A stretch of 64,000 nt of DNA from Heliocidaris tuberculata (taxonomy: Eukaryota > Echinodermata > Echinoidea > Camarodonta > Echinometridae), in contig CM046842.1 in NCBI GenBank assembly GCA_025618425.1, forward strand, positions 29,935,581 through 29,999,580, read 5' to 3'. How positions within the stretch are numbered: position 1 is the first letter of the stretch; each line of letters starts with the position of its first letter. The notes below the pieces were generated by a model. The model was not told the origin of the DNA and made no database searches. It saw only the letters and a list, made by a program, of their open reading frames with translations. Below are positions 1 through 9,700 of the stretch, one piece after another. A program made the position numbers and the translations under genes.

Positions 1-133
1 GCCCAAGCCATCCAACCCACGCCCGAGGGGACGCCCTCTATATCTGGGACGGGAGATGAAGTGAAATTGGGGGATGGAGAGGGGATGGGTGAAGCAGATG
101 TCGACAAGACTGATGCTGAACATCCTGAGAAAG
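1..133 (+). CDS. CABIN1: CABIN1 exon (partial, cut by window start)
   Basis: Frame 1 is open from base 1 and ends in phase 1 at AAAG|GTATTG; the split codon is completed as Asp by the next exon. The peptide is Gly/Asp/Glu-rich (begins AQAIQPTPEGTPSISGTGDE) and joins smoothly to the acidic exon. True exon start lies outside the window. Confidence 0.7.
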
Positions 134-3100
134 GTATTGATTTAAACATTGCTGCATAAAATATTGTTTCATACTGGTAGTCTAATTCCTTTCACTCTCA
201 AAGTAAAGTAATTTTTTATTCAAATATGTGTGACTCTGGATTTGGGTTTTACAGACATGAATCAGATTTATTTATTCACGTAATTGCATCAACCATTAAA
301 TGTCATCATTCGAAAGATGCGACATGGGATTGAACCCTGTTTGTTTGTTTTTTGGTTTGTTTGTTTTTTCCAGTAGGTAGACTAGAGGAATGACCACTAC
401 ACCAATTCACATTTCCCTCTATTTCGCCATTGACTTTATAACTGTTTACATGTACATCTCTCTATTTATTGTTTCTTTTTCTAAGAAATTACATTGTTTG
501 CAACTGTCACCTGACTCCTCCAAGGTTGTAACCACATGTCTTTTGTCTTGTCCCATCCACAGATCAACCTGAATGTACAACCAGCAATGAAGACATCGTC
601 GCAACTGGTCCTTGCCAAAACACCAAGCAAGATGTCCCTGCAATAGTCATCTCCAAACCAAGCCCTGAGAGTGAAGCTGCCACTGAAAAGGGTGAAGCTC
701 CTGAAAAAGAGGGTGTTCCTATAACCTCTGTTGATGACACGAAAGCAATGACAGAGAAAACTGATGAGCTCCAAGAGGAAATGGACCTGACATCAGTAGC
801 AGCTCCCCTTGGTAATTCTGAACGTGCTGTCGCTATGGACACAGAAGAAGCAAAGGAACCTGAACCTGTCTCTGTTGCTCCTTTGCCCACTTCTTCCAAA
901 GGAGAAGACAAGAATCTGGATGGTGAAGAGAAAGATGCAAAATCTCCAGTTGCTATGGATACAGATGAAGCGGATGCCACAATAAAGCATGATGCAGAGG
1001 AATCTGTGCATTTTGAAGGAAGGGTGAGAGAAGGTCTAGGGGAGATGAAAGAAGTTCTGGAAAAGGATTTGGAAGAAATTGCCTCTGAAGAGAAAATGGA
1101 AACAGGGTCATCAGGAGGACAAGAGGAAGAAGATGAAGGGGAGAAAAAGGGAAACCAACTGCCTGAAGCTCAGATGATGGAGGTCATCAAGGAAGAAGGA
1201 GAAGAAAGAGAAGCTGTAGAAGCAAACGATGCAGAAAAAATGGTTTCACTGAAAAAGGAGCATAATACTAATGATGAAAATATAAAGGTTGAAGTTAGTG
1301 ATGATGCAGACAAAGTTCTTCCAGTGGAGAAAGAGGATGATGGTCAAGGTGGAATGAAAGCTGGAGTAGTAAGGACACCTGATCAGGAAGATGAGGAAAA
1401 AGAGCAGATGAAAGAGGAGGAGACCAGAGACATCAACAAAGAACCAGCAACCCTCGAGAAGAAGGAAGGCAACATTTCCGAGGACGGTTCCAAGGAAGGA
1501 CTGTCCAGTGATATCCAATCCCAGGAGTCTGTTTCTCAGGGTGGAGAAGTCCAAGCAAAAATAAAGGAAGACCTTTCTGACATGCCGGGTATCAAGAGCG
1601 AGGCAGAGCCTAACATGGAGAGAAAGACGGAGGAAGCGGATTCAACAAAGGATGATGCAACAAAAGACAAATCTGAAGCAGATGATCTGCCACCAAGAGA
1701 TGATACTCAGAGTGGAAGGGTTGATGAGAAACTGGATCAGGTGGAGAAAATTAATGAAAGTATGATGGATGGAAAAAACCAAAGTAGTCTCAGCGTAGTT
1801 GATGACCTTTCAGAAAAAGATATAGGAAGCACTGAGGATGTCCAACGTCATAGCAAAGGTCAAGATGGCAAGCCAGAGGATGGCAGTGCTGAGAAGAAGG
1901 TGGATCAGGACAGTGCTGAAGGAGATGGAGAAGTCAAGAAGAATGAGGTCGCTAAACAGGATGAGGAAAAGGTTGAAGAAGGACAAAAAGTGGACATGCG
2001 TGAAAAAACTGAAGACAAGATTGAAAGCAATAACCTGGAGAAGGGTGACGAAGACCAGAACAAAGAGGACAACACTTCAAAGATTGATACCAAAATAGAA
2101 GCATCAAAGACAGGCAGCTCTGTGGGTACAAGCTCAGAGAAACAGGAGGATGGCAAAGGTGCAGATGATTCAGTTGCCAAGAAGGCAGAGGAAGCAAGTG
2201 GAGAGACTGAACGACAGACTGAAGGAGAGGCTGGAGGAGATCCTGTGGTCGAGGTGGACGAGGAAACCAAGAAAAGACACCTGAGGTTGATCGATGCTTG
2301 CCTAGGGGCCATGAGACTGTGTCTTCAGAGGTTCCCTCAGCATTACAAGGCAGCCTACAGAATGGCATATCTCTATGCCTATGCCCCTACCCATAAGGTA
2401 CGTTTCTATGAAGGGAGACACTACAAGTACAATGGCTAATATTCTTGAAAGCGGACAAACCCGACTGAGTGAGTTTTGTTAGTCCATCACTATATGGGGT
2501 GCCAAGTGTCACCCTCTTGTGAAGCACAGAAAATGGTAGTCGGGCTAAAGCCATGGTATTACTGGAGCACCTTCAACCAATGTGGTGGTATATATGAGCA
2601 CGATACAAGAAACCAGTAATACTTTTCAGCAGAACGTAGCATTTTTTTAGGAGAGAATTTCACTGTAACTTGCATTGTTACAGATTGGCTAACAGCTTTC
2701 TAACATTTACAGAATTTGGCATGAAGTAAAGACATCTTTAATAGTAGGAAGTAGTAGTGGTTACCCTTTAAAGACTCCTGCCAATTTTGTGCCCCAAACT
2801 CTCGCAGAATTTATGAATTTTTTGTTTCCATTGAACAGTGCTTCTGAAGGAAACCTTTGCTAAAGTAACCTACAATGTAAACAGGAACATAAAGCTTAGC
2901 TTCCTATAGAGACCACCCTTTTTCGACTACAGTGAGTGGTCTATGTTCCCAGGTTTACAGTTTTTTTTGGTTTTGTTTTGTTGTTTTTTTTTACTTTTCC
3001 TCTTCTTCTTCTCTTTATATTCTTCTCATCTTTTTTCTTCTCCTTATCCATCTCCTCTTTCTTCTTCTCCCTATTCTTCTCTTTCTTCTCCTCTTCCTTC

Positions 3101-6100
3101 TTCTCCTTTTCTTTTTCTTCTCCTTATCCTCTTTCTTCTTCTCCTTATCCTTCTCATCTTTCTTCTTCTCTTTCTACTCCTCTTTCTTCTCCTGTTTTTC
3201 TTCTCCTTATCCTTTTCCTTTCTTCTCCTCCTCTTCTTTCTTCCTTCCTTATCCTCTTTCTTTTTCTCCTTATCCTCTTTCTTCTTCTCCTTATCCTCTT
3301 TCTTCTTCTCCTTATCCACTTTCTTCTCCTTATCCTTCACCTCTTCTCCTTATCCTATTCCTCTTTCCTCTTCTTATCCTTTTCCTTTCTCCTTATCTGT
3401 CTCTTCTCCTCATCCTTCTTTTTCTTCCTCTCCTTATCCTATTCCTCTTTCTTCTTCTTATCCTTCTCTTCTTCTTCTCCTTATCCTCCTCCACTTTCTC
3501 CTTCTTCTTCTCCTTCTCCTCTCTCATCTTTGTCCACAGAACTTAGCATGGAGTAAGGACATCTTGATAGGTAGTAGCAGTGGGTATCCTCCAAAGACCC
3601 CAGCCGATCACATCGTTGCTCCAGGACTCTTCTCAGAGCAGCACAAGAGCAAGAACCTCTTCCAGGGAATCTGGAGGAACCCCATCCAAGATATTGATCG
3701 GTGAGTACCAAGAAGAAGGGGGGGGGGGATATTTGCGGCATTTCACGATATGCCCCTTAATACGGCGTTTTCTTTCCAGTTGTTGACCTTTACAACCAAA
3801 TTTACCCAATCAGGAAATCCAGATGGTCCGGTATAGTGAGGGATGATTCTGTCTGTTACAGAATTACAGTAATTGTACAGACTTGCTTGACATTTAATAC
3901 TCCATAAATCAGTTCACTAACTTATTGCAAGGTTTACATGGAAATCCTTTTCATGAATATTGGCTTGTTGGTTTACAGCAGGTTGTTGAATAAGATACAG
4001 TCTGCACTCTGTTCATGTATACGTATACTTGTATATACATGTACATGTAGCTCTGCAAATACTGTCAGTAATTATTAGTCTAGACTGGACACTTTCATGA
4101 ATAATATTTATACAGTAGTATTTTGATCATTTGGCGGTAATTTTTTGCAAAAGTTTCTGGTTTTAACGCCAATACACTATTTCTGTGATATTTGCTTCGC
4201 TAACAGGTCTGGGAGTTTCCCGTGGCACATGTACCGCTCTGTAGCTCTTCTTGTGTATATCCTGCGAGAACTCAAGGACCATGTCCTCCTGCTACAAGTC
4301 GCCTCTAAACTCTACCGTATTCCGGAGCAGGGCAAGTAAGTCGGACTGGTCATCTAACAGTTACTGAAAGTGTATCAATCACCAATAGATATTTTGCTCT
4401 GTATATTAGGGGTTCCATGTCGCTATGCTATATTCGAAATATGAGCTTCAAATGTTAATTCTATAAAGAGATGTTGCAAGTTGAAATACACTCGCAATAA
4501 ACAAAACAGCGAATTTAGCAGAGACTAGTCGATGCATCCGTACGAGCTGGCATAAAATAATGGCGCGTGTGGAATCAAACTCGGAGTTGGGTTCCGTGCA
4601 AGGGGGTTTTATGTTTTCCTTCATTTTCTTCATACTGCTTGACTGTTAACCTGTAGAAGGCCAGGTAAAGTGTTTGGAGGTTGATTTTTATACATTCTAG
4701 CTATACACAAATTATTTTTTTAGGAGATTGGTACACTTTAAAGACATCATAAGGTTTTCATTGGCACCGGACACTGCTTGAGTATTCACACAATAACAGA
4801 TGTTATATAGACCACTGACAGAGCTTATCATTTTTTGCCCCCTCTGTATGAAGGAAATATCTGCGAGATGCAGACCGCCATTTCTTGGCCAGGGAAGCCT
4901 TCGACTCTTACAGGGACACGATCAGATCACAGCTCGCCTCACCGTCGGTAACTGGAGAGGACCATCTGGGACTCACCCTGTCATCGTATCGATGCTATCA
5001 GTACACCCAGGTGAAGCAGCCGATTCTGTCACCTCTAGCTTCGGAGCTACTGATCAGTGCATTCAGAGCCCTCAAAGGCAGTGCTGTGAGTATCCAATGA
5101 TCCCCCATTTCTTTGCTTAATATTTTGCTCTACCAGGGGCATGATTTATAATTTCAACAAAACTTGAAGGATGCTTAATTTTTTTAAATGTTTCTACCCA
5201 ACGAGACAAGACCAACCCCAGATCGACAACAGACCCCCCAAAAATTACATTTCCTCAAATAGCCAAGAATTGATGGGTTTGAAGTCAGTTTGGTGATGCG
5301 ACTATGGTACTGTATTAGATATATTCTTTGAGTAATAAATGGTGTACTCTAGAAGAAGGGTAGTAAAAGGTCGTTTTTTTGTACCAGACACTCACATTTA
5401 GATGATTTTACTGATTACATGCAAACCAAAATCTTTCCATGCTCTCCTGTAGATTGAAGCTGAGCCAGCCTTGTTGGAACAAGCTACAAGATTTTGTGAT
5501 CACCACATCTTGTCGCATAAGCTACCAAGAGTGAGTACTTACCATCATCCTAGATGTAAAGCCATCTTCTTCAGTTGAATTGTTCATTAATTTTTGCTGT
5601 TTAGTGTTAGAAAAAATATTGAAAGGTATCCAGAAAAATGATACTTTTCTAATGCATAATGTATTGGTTAATTTTGCATTTCAAAGTTTTCTGTCTTATG
5701 AATGTTACTAGACCCAAGGAATAACAGTTTAGTTATGTTGATAAACTTAGTGGTCTATCCAGCTATTCACTTTTGCATAATTCTATGTTAATTTGAAAAT
5801 GTTCTACCATTTCTTTTGAAAATCTTAATGTTGTGAATTGGAAATAATGCAATACAGAACAGTACACTATCATTTGACATTGTATGTTCAAAGCTCTCAA
5901 GCTTCAACTGTTTTCTAATTGTACCTTCAGACTCCAACTCATGGTGAGGGCATTTTCCCCAGGGCCTACCACAGAGACTCGCCGTCCAGCTCGTCCTCTA
6001 GACCTGGATTATCTGCCGAGAGTAAGAGGCCCGTTGGGCATTCCACCTCGTCTAGCTCTGACCAGGGCGGGGTAGGGGAGCCAAGGGGTCAAGATGGAAA

Positions 6101-7418
6101 GACGGCAGGGAAAGAAGAGGCGATGGAAGTCACGGAAGGTGCGTCAAGAGGGACGAAGACATCTGCGGAGGGCAGTACGATGATGGCACAGATGCCTGTG
6201 GACTCCAGAACGCAAGAAAGTTTGAGAGCTGGAGAAAAGGGAAACAAGGATGGAGGACCTTCGCAAAGTGAGCAATCAAGGGTTGCGTCGCAAGTAAGTG
6301 CGCTGCAGGAAGGTGGTTCTAGGAGAGTGGAAGGAACTGTGTTGGGCATGCCGGAGGGTGGAGTGAAGCGAAAGTTTTCCCAGGTTGAAAGCACAAGGGA
6401 GAACATCGCCAGTATCGTCCAAGAAGCAGCGAGGCAGTATGAAAGGACAGAGGCACAGCGGAGAGAGAGGCTGGGGAAGATTTCTCCCGAGATTCCGCAA
6501 GTGAAACGCTTTGCAGGAGGCATCACTGAACCATCCAGTAGTAAGACCTTCTACAAGGCAACTCCCAGGGTGCACATTGGGGCGTTGGGCTCAGTAACGA
6601 CCACTCCAAGAGAAATGCCTCCGCAGCGCCCCCTTTCTCTAGCTGGGAAGAGCAAGCACACCTTGTCATCGTCTCATCCTGCGAGTGCATCAAAAACAGG
6701 CATCATCAAGAAAAAAGTTGGTGTACCTTCCCACAGTGTATCAAGAGACCAGTCGCAACGGTCTGAGGCCACAGCCAGCAAACCTGCCACCATCAAAAGT
6801 CCTCTTTCGCCACCCTCAATGGGGTCATTTGCGGACAGTTTCCAGAAGTTTCTGAAGACTCAACAGCAGCAAGTGAGCTCTGTTGTCAACACGTACAAGA
6901 TCCCCAGTCCTGAGTCGACCATGAGACAAAATCCTGCTCCACTTGTCAGCAAGGTTACATCTGGGCCATTGCTAGGTCAGGTCAGTGTGGGGTCAGTCAC
7001 TCCAAAGTTCAAGCAAACTTTCGGTACGAGCGTTGCTGCAGTTGGACCCAAACCTCCAGGTGCTTCCAACCGAACTACTGTTAGTCACAGCAGCAGTCAA
7101 CAGATTCCGCTGAAACCCCATGTTGGAATCTCCCAAGTCGCCAAGATCACATCTTCCACTACTCCTGGTCAAGGGGTCAGGCAGGGTTCAGAGGTGAGAG
7201 ATCACAGAGAGCCATTGCCTGCTGGAAGAGCACCCTCATCACTCGATCAAGCCCACCCACGGAGAGAGTCGCCAGGAAATGTTGGTGGGCCAGGTGTATC
7301 TCAAGAAGCTTCCAGGAGGGTGATCAAAGCGGGGAGCTCTCAGGCTTCAGAGGGTCCTCAGGGTACTGGGGAAGATCTTCTTACAATAATTGACAGTACA
7401 GAAGAGAATAAGACTTAG
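1..7418 (+). CDS. CABIN1: CABIN1 (calcineurin-binding protein cabin-1), 3' part of gene, 7 exons
   Basis: Joined exons 1-133, 563-2397, 3540-3700, 4207-4335, 4854-5085, 5453-5530 and 5931-7418 give one open frame of 1,351 residues plus stop; every junction is GT-AG and phases agree. The gene starts before the window. The decisive stretch runs from the end of exon 2 through exon 5, where CLQRFPQHYKAAYRMAYLY, the FxGIWRxPxxxIDR segment, the WHMYRS segment and K-K-YLRDADR follow the order seen in vertebrate CABIN1. CABIN1 is known as a calcineurin and MEF2 binding repressor and as a nuclear subunit of the HIRA-UBN1-CABIN1-ASF1a chaperone that deposits histone H3.3. The N-terminal TPR region would lie upstream. 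Visible here are a very long Glu/Lys/Asp-rich linker (exon 2), a conserved helical block (exons 3-6) and a Ser/Pro/Gln-rich tail with basic patches such as GGVKRKFSQ (exon 7). The gene converges on TYSND1. Identity is from recalled family sequence, not a search. Confidence 0.9.
563..2397 (+). CDS. CABIN1: CABIN1 large acidic exon
   Basis: An 1,835-bp exon between acceptor CCATCCACAG|AT and donor CATAAG|GTACGT, phase 0 out. About 540 codons are dominated by Glu, Lys, Asp, Ser and Gly with almost no hydrophobic core: a long disordered polyampholyte. Only the last ~40 codons (from KKRHLRLIDACLGAMRLC) are conserved folded sequence matching CABIN1. ATG 748 is internal, not the start, because the frame is open upstream to the acceptor. 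Repeated words such as VAMDTDEA / VAMDTEEA hint at growth by internal duplication. Confidence 0.85.
2713..2815 (+). pseudogene. Decayed tandem copy of CABIN1 exon 3
   Basis: The stretch after CATTTACAG at 2704-2712 aligns base for base with the start of the real exon at 3540: AATTTGGCATGAAGTAAAGA against AACTTAGCATGGAGTAAGGA, and the similarity continues through the AGTAGTAGTGG and AAAGACTCCTGCC segments. The conserved Trp codon TGG is now TGA, a small insertion shifts the frame, and further TAG stops follow, so it cannot encode the segment. It sits in the same intron, about 730 bp upstream of the functional exon, separated from it by the long pyrimidine tract. Confidence 0.75.
2992..3530 (+). 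repeat. ~540-bp polypyrimidine minisatellite abutting a 3' splice site
   Basis: Almost pure C/T built from variants of TTCTTCTCCTTATCC. It runs straight into the acceptor of CABIN1 exon 3 (TTTGTCCACAG at 3529-3539). The long open frames here in all + frames (Ser/Pro/Leu/Phe only) are products of the repeat, not genes. Confidence 0.9.
3540..3700 (+). CDS. CABIN1: CABIN1 exon 3
   Basis: Begins NLAWSKDILIGSSSG and ends in GIWRNPIQDIDR; 161 bp, phase 0 in, phase 2 out, donor ATCG|GTGAGT. Strongly conserved with the CABIN1 block that follows the YKS-LYRLA region. Confidence 0.88.
4207..4335 (+). CDS. CABIN1: CABIN1 exon 4
   Basis: Encodes SGSFPWHMYRSVALLVYILR through YRIPEQGK; 129 bp, acceptor GCTAACAG|GT, donor GGCAA|GTAAGT, phase 2 in and out. 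Matches the WHMxRSxxLLxxxL helix of CABIN1. Confidence 0.9.
4367..4740. repeat. MITE family A copy (TIR AAAGTGTACCAATCACC)
   Basis: Starts AAAGTGTATCAATCACC and ends with the inverted GATTGGTACACTTTA; about 374 bp, no coding potential. It lies in the CABIN1 intron after exon 4. Internal sequence is nearly the same as the copy at 7509-7871, including the CACTCGCAATAAACAAAACA block. Confidence 0.85.
4854..5085 (+). CDS. CABIN1: CABIN1 exon 5
   Basis: Encodes (K)KYLRDADRHFLAREAFDSY through LLISAFRALKGSA; 232 bp, phase 2 in, phase 0 out, acceptor TGTATGAAG|GA, donor GTGCT|GTGAGT. Start chosen because it restores the K-K-YLRDADR motif known from CABIN1. Confidence 0.85.
5453..5530 (+). CDS. CABIN1: CABIN1 exon 6
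   Basis: 78 bp, 26 codons, begins IEAEPALLEQATRFCDHH; acceptor CTCCTGTAG|AT, donor CAAGA|GTGAGT, phase 0 both sides. Short helical segment linking the conserved block to the tail. Confidence 0.8.
5931..7418 (+). CDS. CABIN1: CABIN1 last coding exon (disordered tail)
   Basis: Starts TPTHGEGIFPRAYHRDSPSS after acceptor TACCTTCAG and runs 495 codons to TAG at 7416-7418. The composition (Ser, Pro, Gln, Gly, Arg, Lys) marks a disordered nuclear tail. Basic patches are GGVKRKFSQ and GIIKKKVG, plus a short helix-like stretch ENIASIVQEAARQYERTEAQ. In vertebrates the CABIN1 C terminus binds MEF2 and calcineurin; I cannot pinpoint those motifs here. ATG 5919 is an artefact lying in the intron before the acceptor. 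Confidence 0.85.
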   Translation, partial: TPTHGEGIFPRAYHRDSPSSSSSRPGLSAESKRPVGHSTSSSSDQGGVGEPRGQDGKTAGKEEAMEVTEGASRGTKTSAEGSTMMAQMPVDSRTQESLRAGEKGNKDGGPSQSEQSRVASQVSALQEGGSRRVEGTVLGMPEGGVKRKFSQVESTRENIASIVQEAARQYERTEAQRRERLGKISPEIPQVKRFAGGITEPSSSKTFYKATPRVHIGALGSVTTTPREMPPQRPLSLAGKSKHTLSSSHPASASKTGIIKKKVGVPSHSVSRDQSQRSEATASKPATIKSPLSPPSMGSFADSFQKFLKTQQQQVSSVVNTYKIPSPESTMRQNPAPLVSKVTSGPLLGQVSVGSVTPKFKQTFGTSVAAVGPKPPGASNRTTVSHSSSQQIPLKPHVGISQVAKITSSTTPGQGVRQGSEVRDHREPLPAGRAPSSLDQAHPRRESPGNVGGPGVSQEASRRVIKAGSSQASEGPQGTGEDLLTIIDSTEENKT

Positions 7419-7508
7419 TGCCAGTACATGGACTGTACATGGTGCATGCATTGAGTCGAATTAAGCCGCAGGCTCCACTCCTGGTGGTGCCCTTCTGTCA
7501 ATTCCTTT

Positions 7509-7871
7509 AAAGTGTACCAATCACCCAAAAATATTTTGCTCTGTAAATTAGGGATTTCATGTCACTAAACTGTATTTGAAATAAGAGCTTCAAATGTTGA
7601 TTCTGTAAAGAGATATTGCAAGTTGAAATACACTCGCAATAAACAAAACAGCGACTTGAACAGAGACTAGTCGACTCGCCTAACGAGCTCGCATAAAATA
7701 ATAGCCCGCACGGAGCTGAACTCTGAGTTGGGGTTTTACATGCATGTTTTCCTTGATTTTCTTCATACTCCTTAACCATTAACCCATAGAAGGCCAGGGA
7801 GAGTGTTTTGAGGTTGATTTTATACATTCTAGCTGTACACAAATTATTTTTTTACGTGATTGGTACACTTT
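7509..7871. repeat. MITE family A copy
   Basis: Begins AAAGTGTACCAATCACCCAA and ends GATTGGTACACTTT. It shares its interior with 4367-4740. Its right end touches the palindromic element that starts at 7872, so one inserted into the edge of the other. It lies about 90 bp after the CABIN1 stop and may be in the 3' UTR. Confidence 0.85.
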
Positions 7872-8236
7872 GGCCAGAATTCACAAAGGTGGTTTCAATT
7901 CAGACCATGGCTTATGTAGATTTCGTGTCAAAAGATCCAATAATGAACACGCACCGGTCGCACATGGTTGGCAAAAGAGCTAAATTCACGCTAGTTGCCA
8001 TGGTTCAGACCATGGTTTATGTATATTCAGACCATGGTTTATTTAAATTAATTTAAATAAACCATGGTCTGAACCATGGCAGCTAGCGTGAATTTAGCTC
8101 TTTTGCCAACCACGCGCGACCGGCGTGCGTTCATTATTGAATCTTTTTAAGTGTATGCGCTAAATCAAGCGTATTTATACCACGAAATCTGCGTAAACCA
8201 TGGTCTGAATTGAAACCACCTTTGTGAATTCCGGCC
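7872..8236. repeat. Long foldback (palindromic) MITE
   Basis: Starts GGCCAGAATTCACAAAGGTG and ends with its inverted partner CACCTTTGTGAATTCCGGCC. The two arms of about 170 bp pair along most of their length around the centre TTTAAATTAATTTAAA near 8048; the inner CCATGGTCTGAACCATGGC segments repeat inside each arm. Flanks are TTT on the left and TTTAA on the right, consistent with a 3-bp target duplication. A PIF/Harbinger-like origin is possible but unproven. Confidence 0.85.
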
Positions 8237-8871
8237 TTTAAGTTTCACCCCGATAACGCAGGGTTCTCGCCAGAATGTAACACACATGGTACTAATAACC
8301 AAATGTGGGAAGCGTGGGAGACATCAGAAAGAGGAAAGTCTGAATATGCAAGTCATTAGGAAATCATGAACTCTATTTTCAAGTTAATCAATAAAATCTA
8401 TTATTACTTCTCCAACTAGGTTGAAGTTTCCTTCTGGAATTATCAGTTATTTTATTTGTCTAGAGAGTCAAGAACAGAAATAATTTTTCCACAAAACCTG
8501 ATTTTACAAAATGGCATATATAACAAATTACTGAGCCAAGATTTTTGTAGCTGCCTCGTCTTTTAGTACATGTATTCCTTTGCTGTACAGGTTGCTCCTT
8601 ATGTAAATTTGCTTACAAGGTAGTACTGAGATAGTTTTAGCGATGTTTGCTTGCTCTATCTTGTTCAGTACTGATTCTAAATGTTGTTGTTTTTTGTACA
8701 TGTGTACTGCATTTAATGCATTAGTTGCCAATTTAGGGAGGAGGGAGATGAGGGGAGCCGACATGTAATTGAATCAGTGAGTAATAAAATCATTGCCTTT
8801 GTACATCAAGTGGTCATTGGTGACTTTGTTCATTTTGAGTAGATTTAATGTACTTCAGGACAATCTCAAAG

Positions 8872-9043
8872 TACAGAGGGACCTCATTATAACAAACTCC
8901 TCGGGACCAAGGAAATTACCCCTTTATATCAAAACCTGGATCAGGGCTAAAGTCAATAGAGTACAAAGAAGTTTGACCAGCAAAGTTACCTTGTTATAAT
9001 GAGTTTGTTTTAACAGTGTTCTTTATAACGAGGTTCCACTGTA
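8872..9043. repeat. MITE family B copy (diverged)
   Basis: Inverted ends TACAGAGGGACCTCATTATA and TATAACGAGGTTCCACTGTA. The core words (CTTGTTATAA, GGGACCA) are shared with 9418-9595 but the copy is older. Confidence 0.65.
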
Positions 9044-9417
9044 CTATCTATAGCCACCATGACATTTGCACACAAAATGGTGTACGCGGTGGCTTGCACT
9101 TTGGCTGGCCACTGCAGGACAATGAAGGAAGAAGTCATGAAGTTTTTGTGGGCATGCCCGGAAGATGAAATAGTGCGCGAATGAATTTTGAAATTTTCAA
9201 AATATTGTCTCGATTTACATTGAGGGCCACTTTCGTGAACGATTCGTGAACTATTTGCCAAACCTTGGTGTAACTATGTTTTGACAAAGCATGCCACTGT
9301 ATAAAGACTGCTTAACTTTGGCATCAACATAGCTTTACTATGCATGCCATGGTTTGCCCACGATGTTATGAACTGAACCCAGTGCAGGGCAGTGCGGAAC
9401 TATAATATGTGCAAGTG

Positions 9418-9595
9418 CAGTGGAAACTCAGTATAAAGAGGTCTGATATAACAATATTCCTGATATAACAAGGTAATATTCTGGTCCAGCTCTCTATATT
9501 CTATTGTTTTTTTTTTACCTGATATAACAAGATTCCTGCTCTAACAAGGTAATTTGATGGTCCCAAGGACCTTGTTATACTGAGTTTCCACTGTA
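9418..9595. repeat. MITE family B copy (TIR CAGTGGAAACTCAGTATAA)
   Basis: 178 bp with terminal inverted repeats CAGTGGAAACTCAGTATAAA / TATACTGAGTTTCCACTG, flanked by TA-type sequence on the right. Internal repeats of GATATAACAAGRTTCCTG. TcMar/pogo-like MITEs often look like this; family is inference. Confidence 0.8.
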
Positions 9596-9694
9596 TTGGG
9601 GTGGCTTAACAATGTGAAGGAAATTGCACTCTCACCCAACAACAAGGTTAACAAAGAAAGAAAGAAACACCTTTTAATAAAAATTAAATTTATC

Positions 9695-9700
9695 TTTATT
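9695..9700 (-). terminator. Possible TYSND1 poly(A) signal (AATAAA, - strand)
   Basis: TTTATT on the + strand reads AATAAA for TYSND1, 1.3 kb after its stop. A second AATAAA on the + strand at 9676-9681 makes a bidirectional end region plausible. Supported only by motif and position. Confidence 0.3.

Noticed and set aside
564..2368. Several long - strand ORFs rich in Ser/Pro
   Set aside because: Antisense shadows of the acidic CABIN1 exon; no family resemblance.
2932..3704. Long Ser/Pro/Leu/Phe ORFs on the + strand and a Lys/Arg/Glu ORF on the - strand
   Set aside because: All are readings of the pyrimidine minisatellite; only 3540-3700 in one frame is a real exon.
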